Source: Mesosutterella multiformis (GTDB lineage: Bacteria; Pseudomonadota; Gammaproteobacteria; Burkholderiales; Burkholderiaceae_F). Taken from it: a DNA stretch of 64,000 bases. The stretch lies in NCBI RefSeq assembly GCF_003402575.1, contig NZ_BGZJ01000001.1, positions 1,114,501 through 1,178,500 of the forward strand, in the 5' to 3' direction. Each line of letters starts with the position of its first letter. Positions within the stretch are counted from its first letter, which is position 1. Below, piece by piece: positions 37,259-45,939 of this stretch. The notes beneath the pieces were generated by a model. It was not told where the DNA came from. It worked only from the letters and a program-made list of their open reading frames with translations, and ran no database searches. The position numbers and the translations under genes were made by a program.

Positions 37259-38260
37259 ATGAGCCACTATCATCATCTTACTCTTCGGGACAGAGTATTT
37301 ATTTCGGCTTTAACGATTTCAGGCAAATCCCTGTCTGAAATTGCATGTGCGATTGGGAAAAATGTTTCTACGATCTCCCGCGAACTGAAGCGAAACAAGG
37401 CTGTATCGGCCCAGGATGGGGCTTCAGCTGCCTATGATCCCTGTGCCGCGCAGGCCCGATATCAGAGACAGAGAAAGCATTGCGGAAAGAGAAACATTCT
37501 GAAGTCTGACTCGTTGCTGACAAGGATTGTCTCAAATCTGCTGGTTAAGAAATTCTGGTCTCCGGAGCAGATTCAATACCGTCTCAGAAAGGAGCTGCCG
37601 AATCTAAGGATCAGCGCCACGACAATCTACCGAGGAATCAATTCTGGCTTTCTGGATCGCTTTGTGGATGGCCGAAAGATGTCCCGACACCTGCGACACC
37701 ACGGTAAAACGCGTCACCGTAAAGGCATGACCGAGAGGCGAGGAAAGATCCAGATCACTCACAGCATTGAAGAGCGACCCCTGGAAGCTCAGAACAGATC
37801 TCGCCTGGGGGATTGGGAAGGCGATACCGTCATCGGAAAAAAGGGCGGAGCCTGCCTCACGACTCTGGTCGATAGGAAGTCCGGCTTTCTCTGTGGCGGG
37901 AAAACCGCTTCCAAGACTGCGGCCGATGTGTCTGCCGTAATTGAGAAATCTCTGTCAGATAAGGATCTGCGTACGATTACCGTAGATCGCGGAAAAGAAT
38001 TTTCCTGGGCTGAAAAACTGGAGAAAGATCTCAGAACCAAAGTGTATTTCTGCTTGCCTCATCATCCATGGGAGAAAGGAAGTAATGAAAATACAAACGG
38101 ACTTCTTAGAGACTTTTTCCCAAAAGGAATGAGTATCGATAAAATTTCTCAGGCAGAAGTTCAGAAACGGTTCAATGCTCTGAATTTCAGACCCAGAAAA
38201 CGTCTCAATTGGAAGTGTCCGGCTGAAGTCTTTTATTCAGTAACTTTGCACTTGATTTGA
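37259..38260 (+). CDS. IS30-family transposase
   Basis: 333 residues. The N-terminal helix-turn-helix YHHLTLRDRVFISALTISGK and IGKNVSTISRELKRNK is the IS30 signature. The DDE catalytic domain has GDWEGDTVIG (first D), TVDRGKEFSW (second D) and HHPWEKGSNENTNGLLRDFF (E). No frameshift or stop interrupts it, so it could be active. GAGGGAG lies just before the ATG. It ends inside the right inverted repeat. Confidence 0.95.
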   Translation: MSHYHHLTLRDRVFISALTISGKSLSEIACAIGKNVSTISRELKRNKAVSAQDGASAAYDPCAAQARYQRQRKHCGKRNILKSDSLLTRIVSNLLVKKFWSPEQIQYRLRKELPNLRISATTIYRGINSGFLDRFVDGRKMSRHLRHHGKTRHRKGMTERRGKIQITHSIEERPLEAQNRSRLGDWEGDTVIGKKGGACLTTLVDRKSGFLCGGKTASKTAADVSAVIEKSLSDKDLRTITVDRGKEFSWAEKLEKDLRTKVYFCLPHHPWEKGSNENTNGLLRDFFPKGMSIDKISQAEVQKRFNALNFRPRKRLNWKCPAEVFYSVTLHLI

Positions 38261-38266
38261 TAATTC
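38244..38266 (-). repeat. IS30 right terminal inverted repeat
   Basis: Reverse complement reads GAATTATCAAATCAAG then TGCAAAG. It covers the last codons of the transposase. Confidence 0.85.
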
Positions 38267-38419
38267 ACCTTTTTTAAAAACCCGCTGATAATATATCCGA
38301 CAGAACAACTCGGGTTTAAGCCCAAACACCTGTTACCAACTGGCGGATGAGCTGAGTCATCCGTATTCCATCACTGTTTGGCAGGCGTGAATGAAACGCC
38401 TTGCTTTTGGAGAAAAGAA

Positions 38420-39355
38420 TTGGCTATTTATAAGTCTGTGTCCGACCTGATCGGCAATACCCCCCTCGTCGAACTGAGCAAGCTTGAGAAGGAGCTTGGT
38501 CTTAAGGCCCGCATTCTCGCGAAGCTCGAATCCTTCAATCCTGCTGGTTCCGTGAAGGACCGCATCGCTAAGTCCATCATTCTGGACGCTGAAAAGTCTG
38601 GCCGTCTGCAGCCCGGTGCCACGATTTACGAACCGACCTCCGGCAACACCGGTATTGGTATTGCCATGGTTGGCCGCGCTCATGGCTACAAGGTTGTCAT
38701 CGTCATGCCGGATACGATGTCGGTTGAACGCCGCAACATGATCCATGCCTATGGTGCTGAGATTGTTCTCACCCCGGGTAAGGACGGCATGAAGGGCGCC
38801 ATCGCGAAGGCTCAGGAACTTCATGAGAAGGATCCTGGCTCCATCATCGCTGGTCAGTTCGATAATCCCGCGAATCCTCAGGCTCACTACGAAACCACTG
38901 GTCCGGAAATCTGGCGTGACACTGAAGGTGTTGTCGACTACTTTGTTGCCGGCGTCGGCACTGGCGGCACGCTGACTGGTACCGGACGTTACCTCAAGGA
39001 AAAGAATCCGAACGTGAAGGCTGTGGCTGTTGAGCCGACCACCTCCCCGGTTCTTTCCGGCGGCAAGCCCGGTCCCCATAAGATTCAGGGTATCGGTGCC
39101 GGTTTCATTCCGAAGACGCTTGATACCTCCGTTTATGACGAAGTGATCACGGTCACTAATGAAGACGCTTTTGCGACTGGTAAGAAGCTTGCAGGCACTG
39201 AAGCTATCCTCTCCGGTATTTCCGCTGGCGCTGCTCTTTGGGCTGCCATTGAAATCGCCAAGCGTCCTGAGGCCGAAGGAAAGACGATTGTCGTGATCTT
39301 CCCGGATAACGGAGACCGCTACTTCTCGACCCCGCTGTTCGCCGAGAACAACTAA
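38420..39355 (+). CDS. cysK: Cysteine synthase (O-acetylserine sulfhydrylase)
   Basis: PLP enzyme forming cysteine from O-acetylserine and sulfide. NTPLVEL, then NPAGSVKDRIAKSII with the PLP lysine, PTSGNTGIGIAMV (substrate loop), VGTGGTLTGTGRYLK (phosphate loop) and GISAGAALWAA. The TTG at 38420 is preferred (GGAG 7 bases upstream, giving MAIYKSVSDLIGNTPL); an ATG at 38378 would add 14 residues without family support. 311 residues, typical. The IS30 element ends 150 bases upstream, so its promoter may be altered by the insertion. Confidence 0.96.
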   Translation: MAIYKSVSDLIGNTPLVELSKLEKELGLKARILAKLESFNPAGSVKDRIAKSIILDAEKSGRLQPGATIYEPTSGNTGIGIAMVGRAHGYKVVIVMPDTMSVERRNMIHAYGAEIVLTPGKDGMKGAIAKAQELHEKDPGSIIAGQFDNPANPQAHYETTGPEIWRDTEGVVDYFVAGVGTGGTLTGTGRYLKEKNPNVKAVAVEPTTSPVLSGGKPGPHKIQGIGAGFIPKTLDTSVYDEVITVTNEDAFATGKKLAGTEAILSGISAGAALWAAIEIAKRPEAEGKTIVVIFPDNGDRYFSTPLFAENN

Positions 39356-39406
39356 TCAGTTTCTGAATCTGATCCCGCGGCGACGGGATCAGACCGAACT
39401 GAAAAT

Positions 39407-39442
39407 AAAACACCAGGAATGTCATTCATCCTGGTGTTTTTT
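39407..39442 (+). terminator. Terminator after cysK
   Basis: AACACCAGGA pairs with TCCTGGTGTT around a 10-base loop, followed by TTTT. Confidence 0.88.
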
Positions 39443-39578
39443 CATGCCTGCGGGAAATTCCAAAATTTCCACAACCCGCTTTCAGACGTGCATAATAACC
39501 AAATGCATCTGCTGAAACAGCAGACAAGATCCGATACATTTCAGATATCAGCAATAAATTCCCTCGAAGGAGCCCCTT

Positions 39579-40586
39579 ATGAAGATGAAGTCGATTGGAA
39601 TCGCGCTCGCCTGCGTCGGCGCGGCTGTACTGCTTGCTGCCTGCGGTGATAAGGGTGGCAGCGCATCCTCAGCGGCAGCGTCTGCTCCGACTGGTCAGCT
39701 GAATGTCGGCATCATTCAGCTGGTGGAGCACCAGGCTCTCGACGCAGCGAATAAGGGTATCGTGGATGAGCTGGCGGCCCGCGGCTATAAGGATGGCGGG
39801 AAGATCAAGATTGACCAGCAGAATGCGCAGGCCGATCAGTCGAATATGAAGAACATTGCCCAGCGCTTTGTGTCTAACAATTCCGCGCTGATCTTCGCTA
39901 TTGCAACTCCGGCAGCCCAGACGGTTGCGAACACGACGAAGACGATCCCGATTGTCGGTACCGCTATTACGGATTATCAGACCGCGCGTCTCGTGAAGAG
40001 CAACGAGAAGCCCGGCACCAATGTGACCGGCAGCTCTGATATGAACCCGATCGCTGAGCAGGCTCAGCTGATCAAGGACTTTGTTCCGAATCTGAAGACG
40101 CTTGGCGTCATCTATAACTCGAGCGAAGTAAATTCTGAGGTCCAGGTCAACGCTCTGAAGACCGTGGCTCAGAAGATGGGCGTGACCCTGAAGATCGCAA
40201 CGGTTTCCAATGTGAACGATATTCAGCAGGCCGCGAACAGCCTTGTTGGCAAGGTCCAGGCGATCTATATCCCGACTGACAACGTTCTTGCGAGCGCCAT
40301 GCCGACTCTGATCAAGGTCACCAACCAGGCGAAGCTTCCGGTGATCTGCGGTGAACCCAATATGGTGAAGAACGGCGGTCTTGCCACGATTGGCATTGAC
40401 TACTATGAGCTCGGCAAGATTGCCGGCGACATGGGCGCGGATATTCTTGACGGCAAGTCGAAGCCTGAAAACATGGCAATCCGCTATCAGCAGCAGTTCA
40501 AGGCCATGGTGAACGCGAAGACCGCCAAGGAAATCGGCATTCAGATTCCGGACTCCGTGAAGTCGAAGGCTGAAATCATTCAGTAA
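39579..40586 (+). CDS. ABC importer substrate-binding lipoprotein (ABC_sub_bind, TrpX-like)
   Basis: 335 residues. A lipoprotein signal peptide ends in the lipobox LLAAC near residue 21, so the mature protein is tethered to the membrane. The PF04392-type binding fold is visible in GQLNVGIIQLVEHQALD, FAIATPAAQTVAN, GTAITDYQTARLV and PVICGEPNMVKNGGLATIGIDYYELG. Characterised relatives bind tryptophan or other hydrophobic amino acids; the ligand here is not determined. First gene of a three-gene importer with permease and ATPase genes downstream. Signal peptidase II (lspA) is encoded at 10059. Confidence 0.93.
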   Translation: MKMKSIGIALACVGAAVLLAACGDKGGSASSAAASAPTGQLNVGIIQLVEHQALDAANKGIVDELAARGYKDGGKIKIDQQNAQADQSNMKNIAQRFVSNNSALIFAIATPAAQTVANTTKTIPIVGTAITDYQTARLVKSNEKPGTNVTGSSDMNPIAEQAQLIKDFVPNLKTLGVIYNSSEVNSEVQVNALKTVAQKMGVTLKIATVSNVNDIQQAANSLVGKVQAIYIPTDNVLASAMPTLIKVTNQAKLPVICGEPNMVKNGGLATIGIDYYELGKIAGDMGADILDGKSKPENMAIRYQQQFKAMVNAKTAKEIGIQIPDSVKSKAEIIQ

Positions 40587-40591
40587 GAATT

Positions 40592-40668
40592 CCGCAGGGG
40601 TTCCGCCCTCTGCTTTTGTTCAAAGCCTGCACGGCTTCATACTCTGAGGCCGCGCAGGATTTCTTTTT
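40592..40668 (+). terminator. Attenuating hairpins between binding-protein and permease genes
   Basis: Two hairpins: GCAGGGG/CCCTCTGC (about 40595-40614) followed by TTTTGTT, and CCTGC-A-CGGC/GCCG-C-GCAGG (40626-40658) followed by ATTTCTTTTT. Partial termination here would give the binding protein in excess over the membrane parts, usual for such importers. Confidence 0.6.
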
Positions 40669-40708
40669 AGGTAACTCAGGTTCTTGTGCAGAAAGGAGCA
40701 CCTGATCG

Positions 40709-41602
40709 ATGTTAGATTTACTAATTCCCACCATTGCCCAGGGGCTTCTCTGGTCACTGCTTGCGCTCGGCGTCTATATCACGTTCCGTGTGCTCGATAT
40801 TGCTGACCTGTCGGTTGAGGGTACTTTCCCGCTTGGAGCTGCTGTTGCGGCTACCTGCATCACCTCCGGTCATTCCTTGGTTACGGCTTTTGTGCTTGCT
40901 GTTCTTGCCGGGTGTGTCGCTGGTGCAGTGACCGGACTTCTCACGACAAAGCTGAAGATTCCCGCACTCCTCTCCGGTATTCTGACGATGATCGGTCTGT
41001 ACTCGATCAATCTCCGCGTGATGGGACGCGCGAACCTTTCGCTTCTCGGGCAGACCACGATTTATTCATGGGGTGCGTCCGCGGGTCTCACCGAAGCTCA
41101 GACGACCCTTGCTGTCGGTCTGATCGCGGCGCTTCTCGTCGTCGCCGTCGTTTACTGGTTCTTCGGAACTGAGATTGGACTCGCTCTGCGCGCCACGGGC
41201 TATAACCCGCAGATGAGCCGCGCTCAGGGCGTGAATACGGATTCCATGGTGATCCTTGGTCTGCTTCTTTCCAATGGGCTTGTGGCTCTTTCCGGTGCGC
41301 TTGTCGGGCAGAGCAATGGCTTTGCTGATGCCGGCATGGGCGTCGGTACCATCGTGATTGGCCTTGCCTCGGTGATTATCGGCGAAGTGCTTTTCGGCAC
41401 CCGGAGCTTTAAGAACTGTCTGATTTCAGTGGTTCTCGGCTCGATTGTCTATCGACTCGTGATCGCCATTGTGCTCGAGCTTGGCATGCCGCCGAACGAC
41501 CTTAAGCTCTTCACGGCTATTCTTGTCGCCATTGCGCTTTCCCTGCCGCTTATTCAGTCCAAACTGAGAGCGGCATCCCGTCTCACCGGGAGGGCTTCCT
41601 GA
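40709..41602 (+). CDS. ABC importer permease (TrpY-like)
   Basis: 297-residue polytopic inner-membrane protein with about eight hydrophobic segments, of the BPD_transp_2 (LIV/ribose-like) permease family. Seen: FRVLDIADLSVEGTFPLGAA near the N-terminus and the LRATGYNPQMSRAQGV loop, the cytoplasmic coupling region. The stop overlaps the start of the ATPase gene (TGATG at 41601-41605), so the two are translationally coupled. Confidence 0.92.
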   Translation: MLDLLIPTIAQGLLWSLLALGVYITFRVLDIADLSVEGTFPLGAAVAATCITSGHSLVTAFVLAVLAGCVAGAVTGLLTTKLKIPALLSGILTMIGLYSINLRVMGRANLSLLGQTTIYSWGASAGLTEAQTTLAVGLIAALLVVAVVYWFFGTEIGLALRATGYNPQMSRAQGVNTDSMVILGLLLSNGLVALSGALVGQSNGFADAGMGVGTIVIGLASVIIGEVLFGTRSFKNCLISVVLGSIVYRLVIAIVLELGMPPNDLKLFTAILVAIALSLPLIQSKLRAASRLTGRAS

Positions 41603-42468
41603 TGCTGAAACTTGAAAACGTTTATAAGACATTTTTTCCCGGATCCCCGAATGAAAAGAAGGCCCTCCAGGGGGTGAGCTTCACGCTTGAGGATGGTGAC
41701 TTCGCGACGGTGATCGGCAGTAACGGCGCTGGCAAGTCGACTGTTCTGAATTCGATTGCCGGTGTATTCCCGATTGACTCTGGACGCATCATCATCGGAG
41801 ACACCGATGTCACCAAAATGCCTGAGCATAAGCGTGCTCGTTTCATCGGCCGCGTTTTCCAGGATCCGATGAAGGGAACGGCAGCCGGCATGCAGATTGC
41901 GGAGAATCTGGCTATGGCAATGCGCCGCGGCCAGAGACTCGGACTCCGGTGGAGTGAGAGCTCGAAGATGTACGAGCATTTCCGCGAAATGCTTGCTGAG
42001 CTGGACCTCGGTCTTGAAGACCGGCTGACCAGCAAGGTCGGACTGCTCTCCGGCGGTCAGCGTCAGGCCGTGACGCTTCTGATGGCGACGATTCGCCGTC
42101 CTGAGCTGCTGCTACTTGATGAACATACGGCAGCCCTCGATCCGAAGACTGCGGAGAAGGTGCTTGCGATTACCGATCGTTTCGTTCATGAGGGCCGTCT
42201 GACGACTCTGATGATTACGCATAACATGCGGGATGCTCTCCGTTTCGGTAACCGTCTCATCATGATGCATAACGGCCGCGCGATTGTGAATATCGCGGGC
42301 GAAGAGAAAAAGAAGCTCACGGTTCAGGATCTTCTTGGTCTCTTCGAAAAAGCTTCGAACGGCGAAGCGGATATTCCCGATTCGATGATTCTTGGGAGGG
42401 TGTGTAATTTTTTGTGGGCGGCTCGTTCAAGGTTAATCGATGTAGGGGGTGATTCGGTCACCAAATAG
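41602..42468 (+). CDS. ABC importer ATP-binding protein (TrpZ-like), C-terminus altered by IS256
   Basis: ATPase of the importer: Walker A GSNGAGKST, signature LLSGGQRQAV, Walker B LLLLDEHTAALDP and H-loop MITHN. The native protein would be 265 residues ending in DSMILG, with the stop TGA directly after the Gly codon. The IS256-family element has inserted into that last codon. The gene now reads 23 extra residues (RVCNFLWAARSR and on) from the left end of the element and stops at 42466-42468. No native residue is lost, so function may persist. Confidence 0.92.
   Translation: MLKLENVYKTFFPGSPNEKKALQGVSFTLEDGDFATVIGSNGAGKSTVLNSIAGVFPIDSGRIIIGDTDVTKMPEHKRARFIGRVFQDPMKGTAAGMQIAENLAMAMRRGQRLGLRWSESSKMYEHFREMLAELDLGLEDRLTSKVGLLSGGQRQAVTLLMATIRRPELLLLDEHTAALDPKTAEKVLAITDRFVHEGRLTTLMITHNMRDALRFGNRLIMMHNGRAIVNIAGEEKKKLTVQDLLGLFEKASNGEADIPDSMILGRVCNFLWAARSRLIDVGGDSVTK
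42388..42395. repeat. IS256 target-site duplication, left copy
   Basis: ATTCTTGG, identical to 43739-43746. Confidence 0.93.
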
Positions 42469-43738
42469 CACAACCAATTCTCTCATAGCGGCACTCCAGT
42501 ATGGAGAAGGCCGCACCCATCTTTTCTCTACTTTCCGGATTGCCAGAAAGAGAAGTTTCAAAGCAGCCGTTTCAGTAGGGAAAGCAGCTCGGGTCTTAAT
42601 TACTTTTCTTAGATCCCGATTAAGGCTCTCTATGGCATTGGTTGTATAAATAAGTCTGCGGATATTTGGGGAAAAATCAAAGAAGGGGATCACCTTATCC
42701 CAGGAATCGATCCACTGTTTGGCGATGTAAGGGTATCTGAGCCCCAGTTCCGACTGTGCAAAAGCGTCCAGTTCCTTCCGCGCATCAGCCGCGTTTACGG
42801 CCCGGTAAATGGGCTTCAGCGCGCCGGCTACGGCCTTGTAATCCTTATATCCGACGAATTTCAGACTGTTCCTGATCAGGTGAACAATGCAGGTCTGCAG
42901 CAGAGTGTTGGGAAAGGCAGCTTCAAGCGCCTCCTTCATTCCCTTGAGTCCGTCTGTGACAGCAATCAGAATATCAGACACCCCCCTGTTTTTGAGTTCA
43001 GTGAAGACCTTAAGCCAATATTTTGCGCTTTCGTTATCAGCGACCCACATCCCCAAAACTTCCTTGCGGCCCTGGGCGTTTACGCCCAAGGCAAGATGGA
43101 CCGCTTTCGGGGTAACAATGCCATTATCACCTCGGATTTTGACTCGAATAGAGTCAAAGAAAACAGTTGTATAAAACGGATCCAGAGGACGGTTCTGCCA
43201 TTTTTCAACCTCAGGAAGGATGGCGTCCGTAACATCGCTGATAAATTCGGCACTGGTCTCCATACCGTATTCATCATAGAGAAAGCCTTGAATTTCCCGG
43301 GTTGAGAGCCCTCTGGCGTACAAGGCCAGAACCTTGTCCTCAAACCCCGCCAGCTGGCGTTTATGCTTAGGAACGACCCTCGGCTCAAACTCTCCCTTGC
43401 GGTCTCTGGGTACGTCAATACGGATATTTCCAAGGCTGGACGATTTGAGGGTTTTCGAACTATGCCCGTTACGCTCATTTTCGGTGACACGTTTACCGCC
43501 TCTTTCGTAACCGAGATGATTGGTCATTTCACCGTCAAGCATTTGAGTCAGCAGCCGACCGAGCATATGGGCCATAAGATTTTCCGCATCCTCTGCGGTA
43601 TTAATCTCAAGCCCGGATTTCTTGGCGTTTTCTAAAATCTGTCCTGCAACACTATCCAAGGGGTCTGTCTTTCGTTTCATTTGAGGCTCCTCCAAGAGCA
43701 ATTATCTCAGAGTCACCCACAAAATTTTCCTCACCCTC
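42396..43738. mobile_element. IS256-family insertion sequence with perfect 8-bp target duplication
   Basis: 1343 bp. Terminal inverted repeats of 29 bp: left 42396-42424 (GAGGGTGTGTAATTTT...), right 43710-43738, matching in about 24 of 29 positions. It is flanked by the exact direct repeat ATTCTTGG at 42388-42395 and 43739-43746. Joining the flanks restores ATT-CTT-GGC-TGA, the native end of the ABC ATPase gene, so the insertion point is certain. The exact duplication and intact transposase suggest a recent insertion. Confidence 0.95.
42433..43680 (-). CDS. IS256-family (mutator-type) transposase
   Basis: About 415 residues. N-terminal EDAENLMAHMLGRLLTQMLDGEM and HLGYERGG are typical of the family. 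RDRKGEFEPRVVPKH and YARGLSTREIQ follow. The catalytic DDE acids lie in FFDSIRVKIR, AVTDGLKGM and TTNAIESLNRDLRK. The ATG at 43680 (MKRKTDPLD) is preferred; an in-frame one at 43701 adds 7 residues. The frame is complete, so the element may be active. Transcribed against the ABC importer. Confidence 0.95.
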   Translation of the reverse strand: MKRKTDPLDSVAGQILENAKKSGLEINTAEDAENLMAHMLGRLLTQMLDGEMTNHLGYERGGKRVTENERNGHSSKTLKSSSLGNIRIDVPRDRKGEFEPRVVPKHKRQLAGFEDKVLALYARGLSTREIQGFLYDEYGMETSAEFISDVTDAILPEVEKWQNRPLDPFYTTVFFDSIRVKIRGDNGIVTPKAVHLALGVNAQGRKEVLGMWVADNESAKYWLKVFTELKNRGVSDILIAVTDGLKGMKEALEAAFPNTLLQTCIVHLIRNSLKFVGYKDYKAVAGALKPIYRAVNAADARKELDAFAQSELGLRYPYIAKQWIDSWDKVIPFFDFSPNIRRLIYTTNAIESLNRDLRKVIKTRAAFPTETAALKLLFLAIRKVEKRWVRPSPYWSAAMRELVVLFGDRITPYID

Positions 43739-43746
43739 ATTCTTGG
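43739..43746. repeat. IS256 target-site duplication, right copy
   Basis: ATTCTTGG, identical to 42388-42395. It is followed by CTGA, which with the preceding G restores the original stop codon of the ATPase gene. Confidence 0.93.
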
Positions 43747-43774
43747 CTGAAATAGCTGAGAGATAAACAGAACA

Positions 43775-43807
43775 CCCTGAGAGATTTCCTTCTCTCGGGG
43801 TTTTTTA
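43775..43807 (+). terminator. Original terminator of the ABC importer operon, displaced by IS256
   Basis: CCCTGAGAG pairs with CTCTCGGGG around an 8-base loop, followed by TTTTTT. Before the insertion it lay about 30 bases after the ATPase stop codon. Confidence 0.88.
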
Positions 43808-44075
43808 TTGCCGCAAACACGGTATTCAAGGGACTTTTTGGGCGTGATACTTGACCGCAGTGCAATCAATTAAGTACTTTTTCTTAGAAGTATCGATGTG
43901 CGAATGTGTATATTTTTAAACATTGAAAGAATAAAAACCTTCTTCCAAAAAGACCGCCGCCTCTCCTGATTCAGAAATCACTCATCTTTTTATCCAAGCG
44001 ACCACCTGCGCTGGGACCAAAAGCAACCTCCGGGAGGCGGCTGCAGATTTCGCACTTGCTTCAAAGGAAAATAAA
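43808..44075. other. Intergenic region before the cstA-like gene
   Basis: 268 bases, about half AT-rich (TTAAGTACTTTTTCTTAG, ATATTTTTAAACATTG) and then GC-rich near the gene. No gene seen. It presumably carries the promoter and leader of the cstA-like gene; no box could be assigned with confidence. Confidence 0.4.
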
Positions 44076-45758
44076 ATGAACGGTTTAACCGTCATGCTGA
44101 TCGCCTTTGTCGCTCTTGGCTTCGGATACTTCATCTATTCGAAGTGGCTTGAGAAGACATGGGGTATTGATCCTAAGCAGCCGACTCCGGCTGTAAAAAA
44201 TGCGGGCGGTGACTATGCGCCTGCTTCCAAGTGGACGGTTGCCGCCCACCAGTTCACATCCATCACGGGTGCCGGCCCTGTCACGGGACCGATTATTGCC
44301 GCCATGTTTGGCTGGCTTCCCGCGCTGCTCTGGATGCTGATCGGCGGCGTGTTTTTCGGCGCCGTTCAGGATTTCGGCTCCCTCTATGCTTCTGTCAAGA
44401 ACGGCGGCAAGTCGATCGGTGCCATTATTGAGGATTATGTAGGACGTACCGGCCGTCAGCTCTTCCTGCTTTTCTGCTGGCTTTTCACGCTGCTCGTGAT
44501 TGCGGCCTTCGGTGACATGGTCGCGGCAACTTTCAACGGTTTCTCGAAGACCGGTGATCTTCAGGTGCCGAATGCCGCAGCCGCGTCGATTTCAATGATC
44601 TACATGGTCGGCGCCGTTCTCTTCGGTCTCTTCATGAAGTATGTGAAGCCGAATTCCGGTGTTCAGTTCATTGTCGGTCTTGTTCTGATGGTGCTGATGG
44701 TCTGGGCCGGCATCGCTTACCCGATCTATGCTGACGCCAATACCTGGCGCTATATCGTCTTCATCTACCTCTTTGCGGCTTCCGTGATGCCGATGTGGCT
44801 TCTTAAGCAGCCCCGTGACTACCTGTCTGCTTATCTCCTGATCGGCATGATTATCTGCGGCGTGCTGGGTGTATTCATTAAGAACCCGACACTCAATATG
44901 CCGGCTGTGACGGGCTTTACGGTTAAGAACATGGACCTCTTCCCGATCCTCTTTGTGACGATCGCCTGCGGCGCTGTGTCCGGATTCCATTCGCTCGTTT
45001 CCTCCGGTACGTCCTCCAAGATGATCAGCAACGAGAAGGATATGCGTCTCGTTGGCTACGGCTCAATGTGCGCTGAAGTGGTGCTTGGTATCGTGTCTCT
45101 CGTGGTGGTCTGCGCGGCGGCTACGAACGGCGCTCTTCCTGCGGGTACTCCGTTCCAGACGTTCTCTCACTCGGTTGCCGGTTTCCTCCAGGACATCTTC
45201 GGTGTTCCGGCTGATATTGCTGCCTGCATTCTGACAATGTGCGTTTCCGCTCTCGCCCTGACGTCTGTTGATGCCGTGGCCCGCATCGGCCGCATGTCGC
45301 TTCAGGAACTCTTCCAGCCGGCTCCGGGGAAGGAAAAGACCTTTATCCAGAAGATCTTCACGAATGTGGTCTTCTCCACGGTCCTTACGCTGGTCTGCGG
45401 CTTTGCGCTCTGCATGGCGGGTTATATGTCGGTGTGGCCGCTCTTCGGCTCAGCGAACCAGCTCCTTTCCGCTCTTGTGCTGACCGGTCTCGCAGTGTTC
45501 CTTAAGGCTACTGGCCGTAAGGGCTGGATGCTTTATGTCCCGATGACCTTCATGTTCATCGTTACGATGACCGCTCTGGTTGAGGCTGTGGTACGGATTT
45601 TCGGTCAGATCGCGAATGGCACGTTTGTCTTTATGGTTGGCGGTCTGCAGCTGATCGTTGCCTTTGCTCTGATTGTGCTTGCGCTGCTTGTGGTTTACCA
45701 CTGTGTTGCGAAGCTCCGTGAGCCGGCTCCTGTGAAGGCAGTTGCTCAGGCTGAGTAA
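44076..45758 (+). CDS. cstA: CstA-family transporter (carbon starvation protein)
   Basis: 560-residue inner-membrane protein with many hydrophobic segments. CstA core: TPAVKNAGGDYAPASKWTVA, HQFTSITGAGPVTGPIIAAMFGWLPALLW, FGAVQDFGSLYASVKNGGKSIG and FHSLVSSGTSSKMISNEKDM. Family members take up peptides or pyruvate under carbon limitation. This is the shorter form (E. coli CstA is about 700). Stand-alone gene between IS256 and an AEC carrier, closed by the terminator at 45804. Substrate not determined. Confidence 0.93.
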   Translation: MNGLTVMLIAFVALGFGYFIYSKWLEKTWGIDPKQPTPAVKNAGGDYAPASKWTVAAHQFTSITGAGPVTGPIIAAMFGWLPALLWMLIGGVFFGAVQDFGSLYASVKNGGKSIGAIIEDYVGRTGRQLFLLFCWLFTLLVIAAFGDMVAATFNGFSKTGDLQVPNAAAASISMIYMVGAVLFGLFMKYVKPNSGVQFIVGLVLMVLMVWAGIAYPIYADANTWRYIVFIYLFAASVMPMWLLKQPRDYLSAYLLIGMIICGVLGVFIKNPTLNMPAVTGFTVKNMDLFPILFVTIACGAVSGFHSLVSSGTSSKMISNEKDMRLVGYGSMCAEVVLGIVSLVVVCAAATNGALPAGTPFQTFSHSVAGFLQDIFGVPADIAACILTMCVSALALTSVDAVARIGRMSLQELFQPAPGKEKTFIQKIFTNVVFSTVLTLVCGFALCMAGYMSVWPLFGSANQLLSALVLTGLAVFLKATGRKGWMLYVPMTFMFIVTMTALVEAVVRIFGQIANGTFVFMVGGLQLIVAFALIVLALLVVYHCVAKLREPAPVKAVAQAE

Positions 45759-45803
45759 CCGAAGCCGAATCTTTCCAGTAGAGATCATTTATTGGAAACC
45801 AGA

Positions 45804-45833
45804 GAATCCCCGGGCAAGTCCCGGGGATTTTTG
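45804..45833 (+). terminator. Terminator after cstA
   Basis: AATCCCCGGG-CAAG-TCCCGGGGATT-TTTG, strong stem. Confidence 0.88.
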
Positions 45834-45939
45834 TCACTGAAGAGAACGCTTCTGATCTCGATTCTGCTGATCAGACTGACCTATACTTAAGAATTAACCG
45901 ATTAGGTATATTTGCTTAAGGGGCAGGGGGCTTCGAACC

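Larger units (their letters stand above)
37163..38269. mobile_element. IS30-family insertion sequence, apparently intact
   Basis: About 1.1 kb bounded by imperfect inverted repeats at 37163-37188 and 38244-38269; the cores GAATTATCACTTCAAG and GAATTATCAAATCAAG differ at two positions and both continue TGCAAAG. The right repeat overlaps the transposase stop codon. I cannot define a target duplication (IS30 elements make only 2-3 bases). It lies in unusually AT-rich DNA between rlmD and cysK. Confidence 0.85.

Noticed and set aside
37150-38285. Target duplication of the IS30 element
   Set aside because: IS30 makes only 2-3 base duplications, and the bases outside the repeats do not give an unambiguous match.
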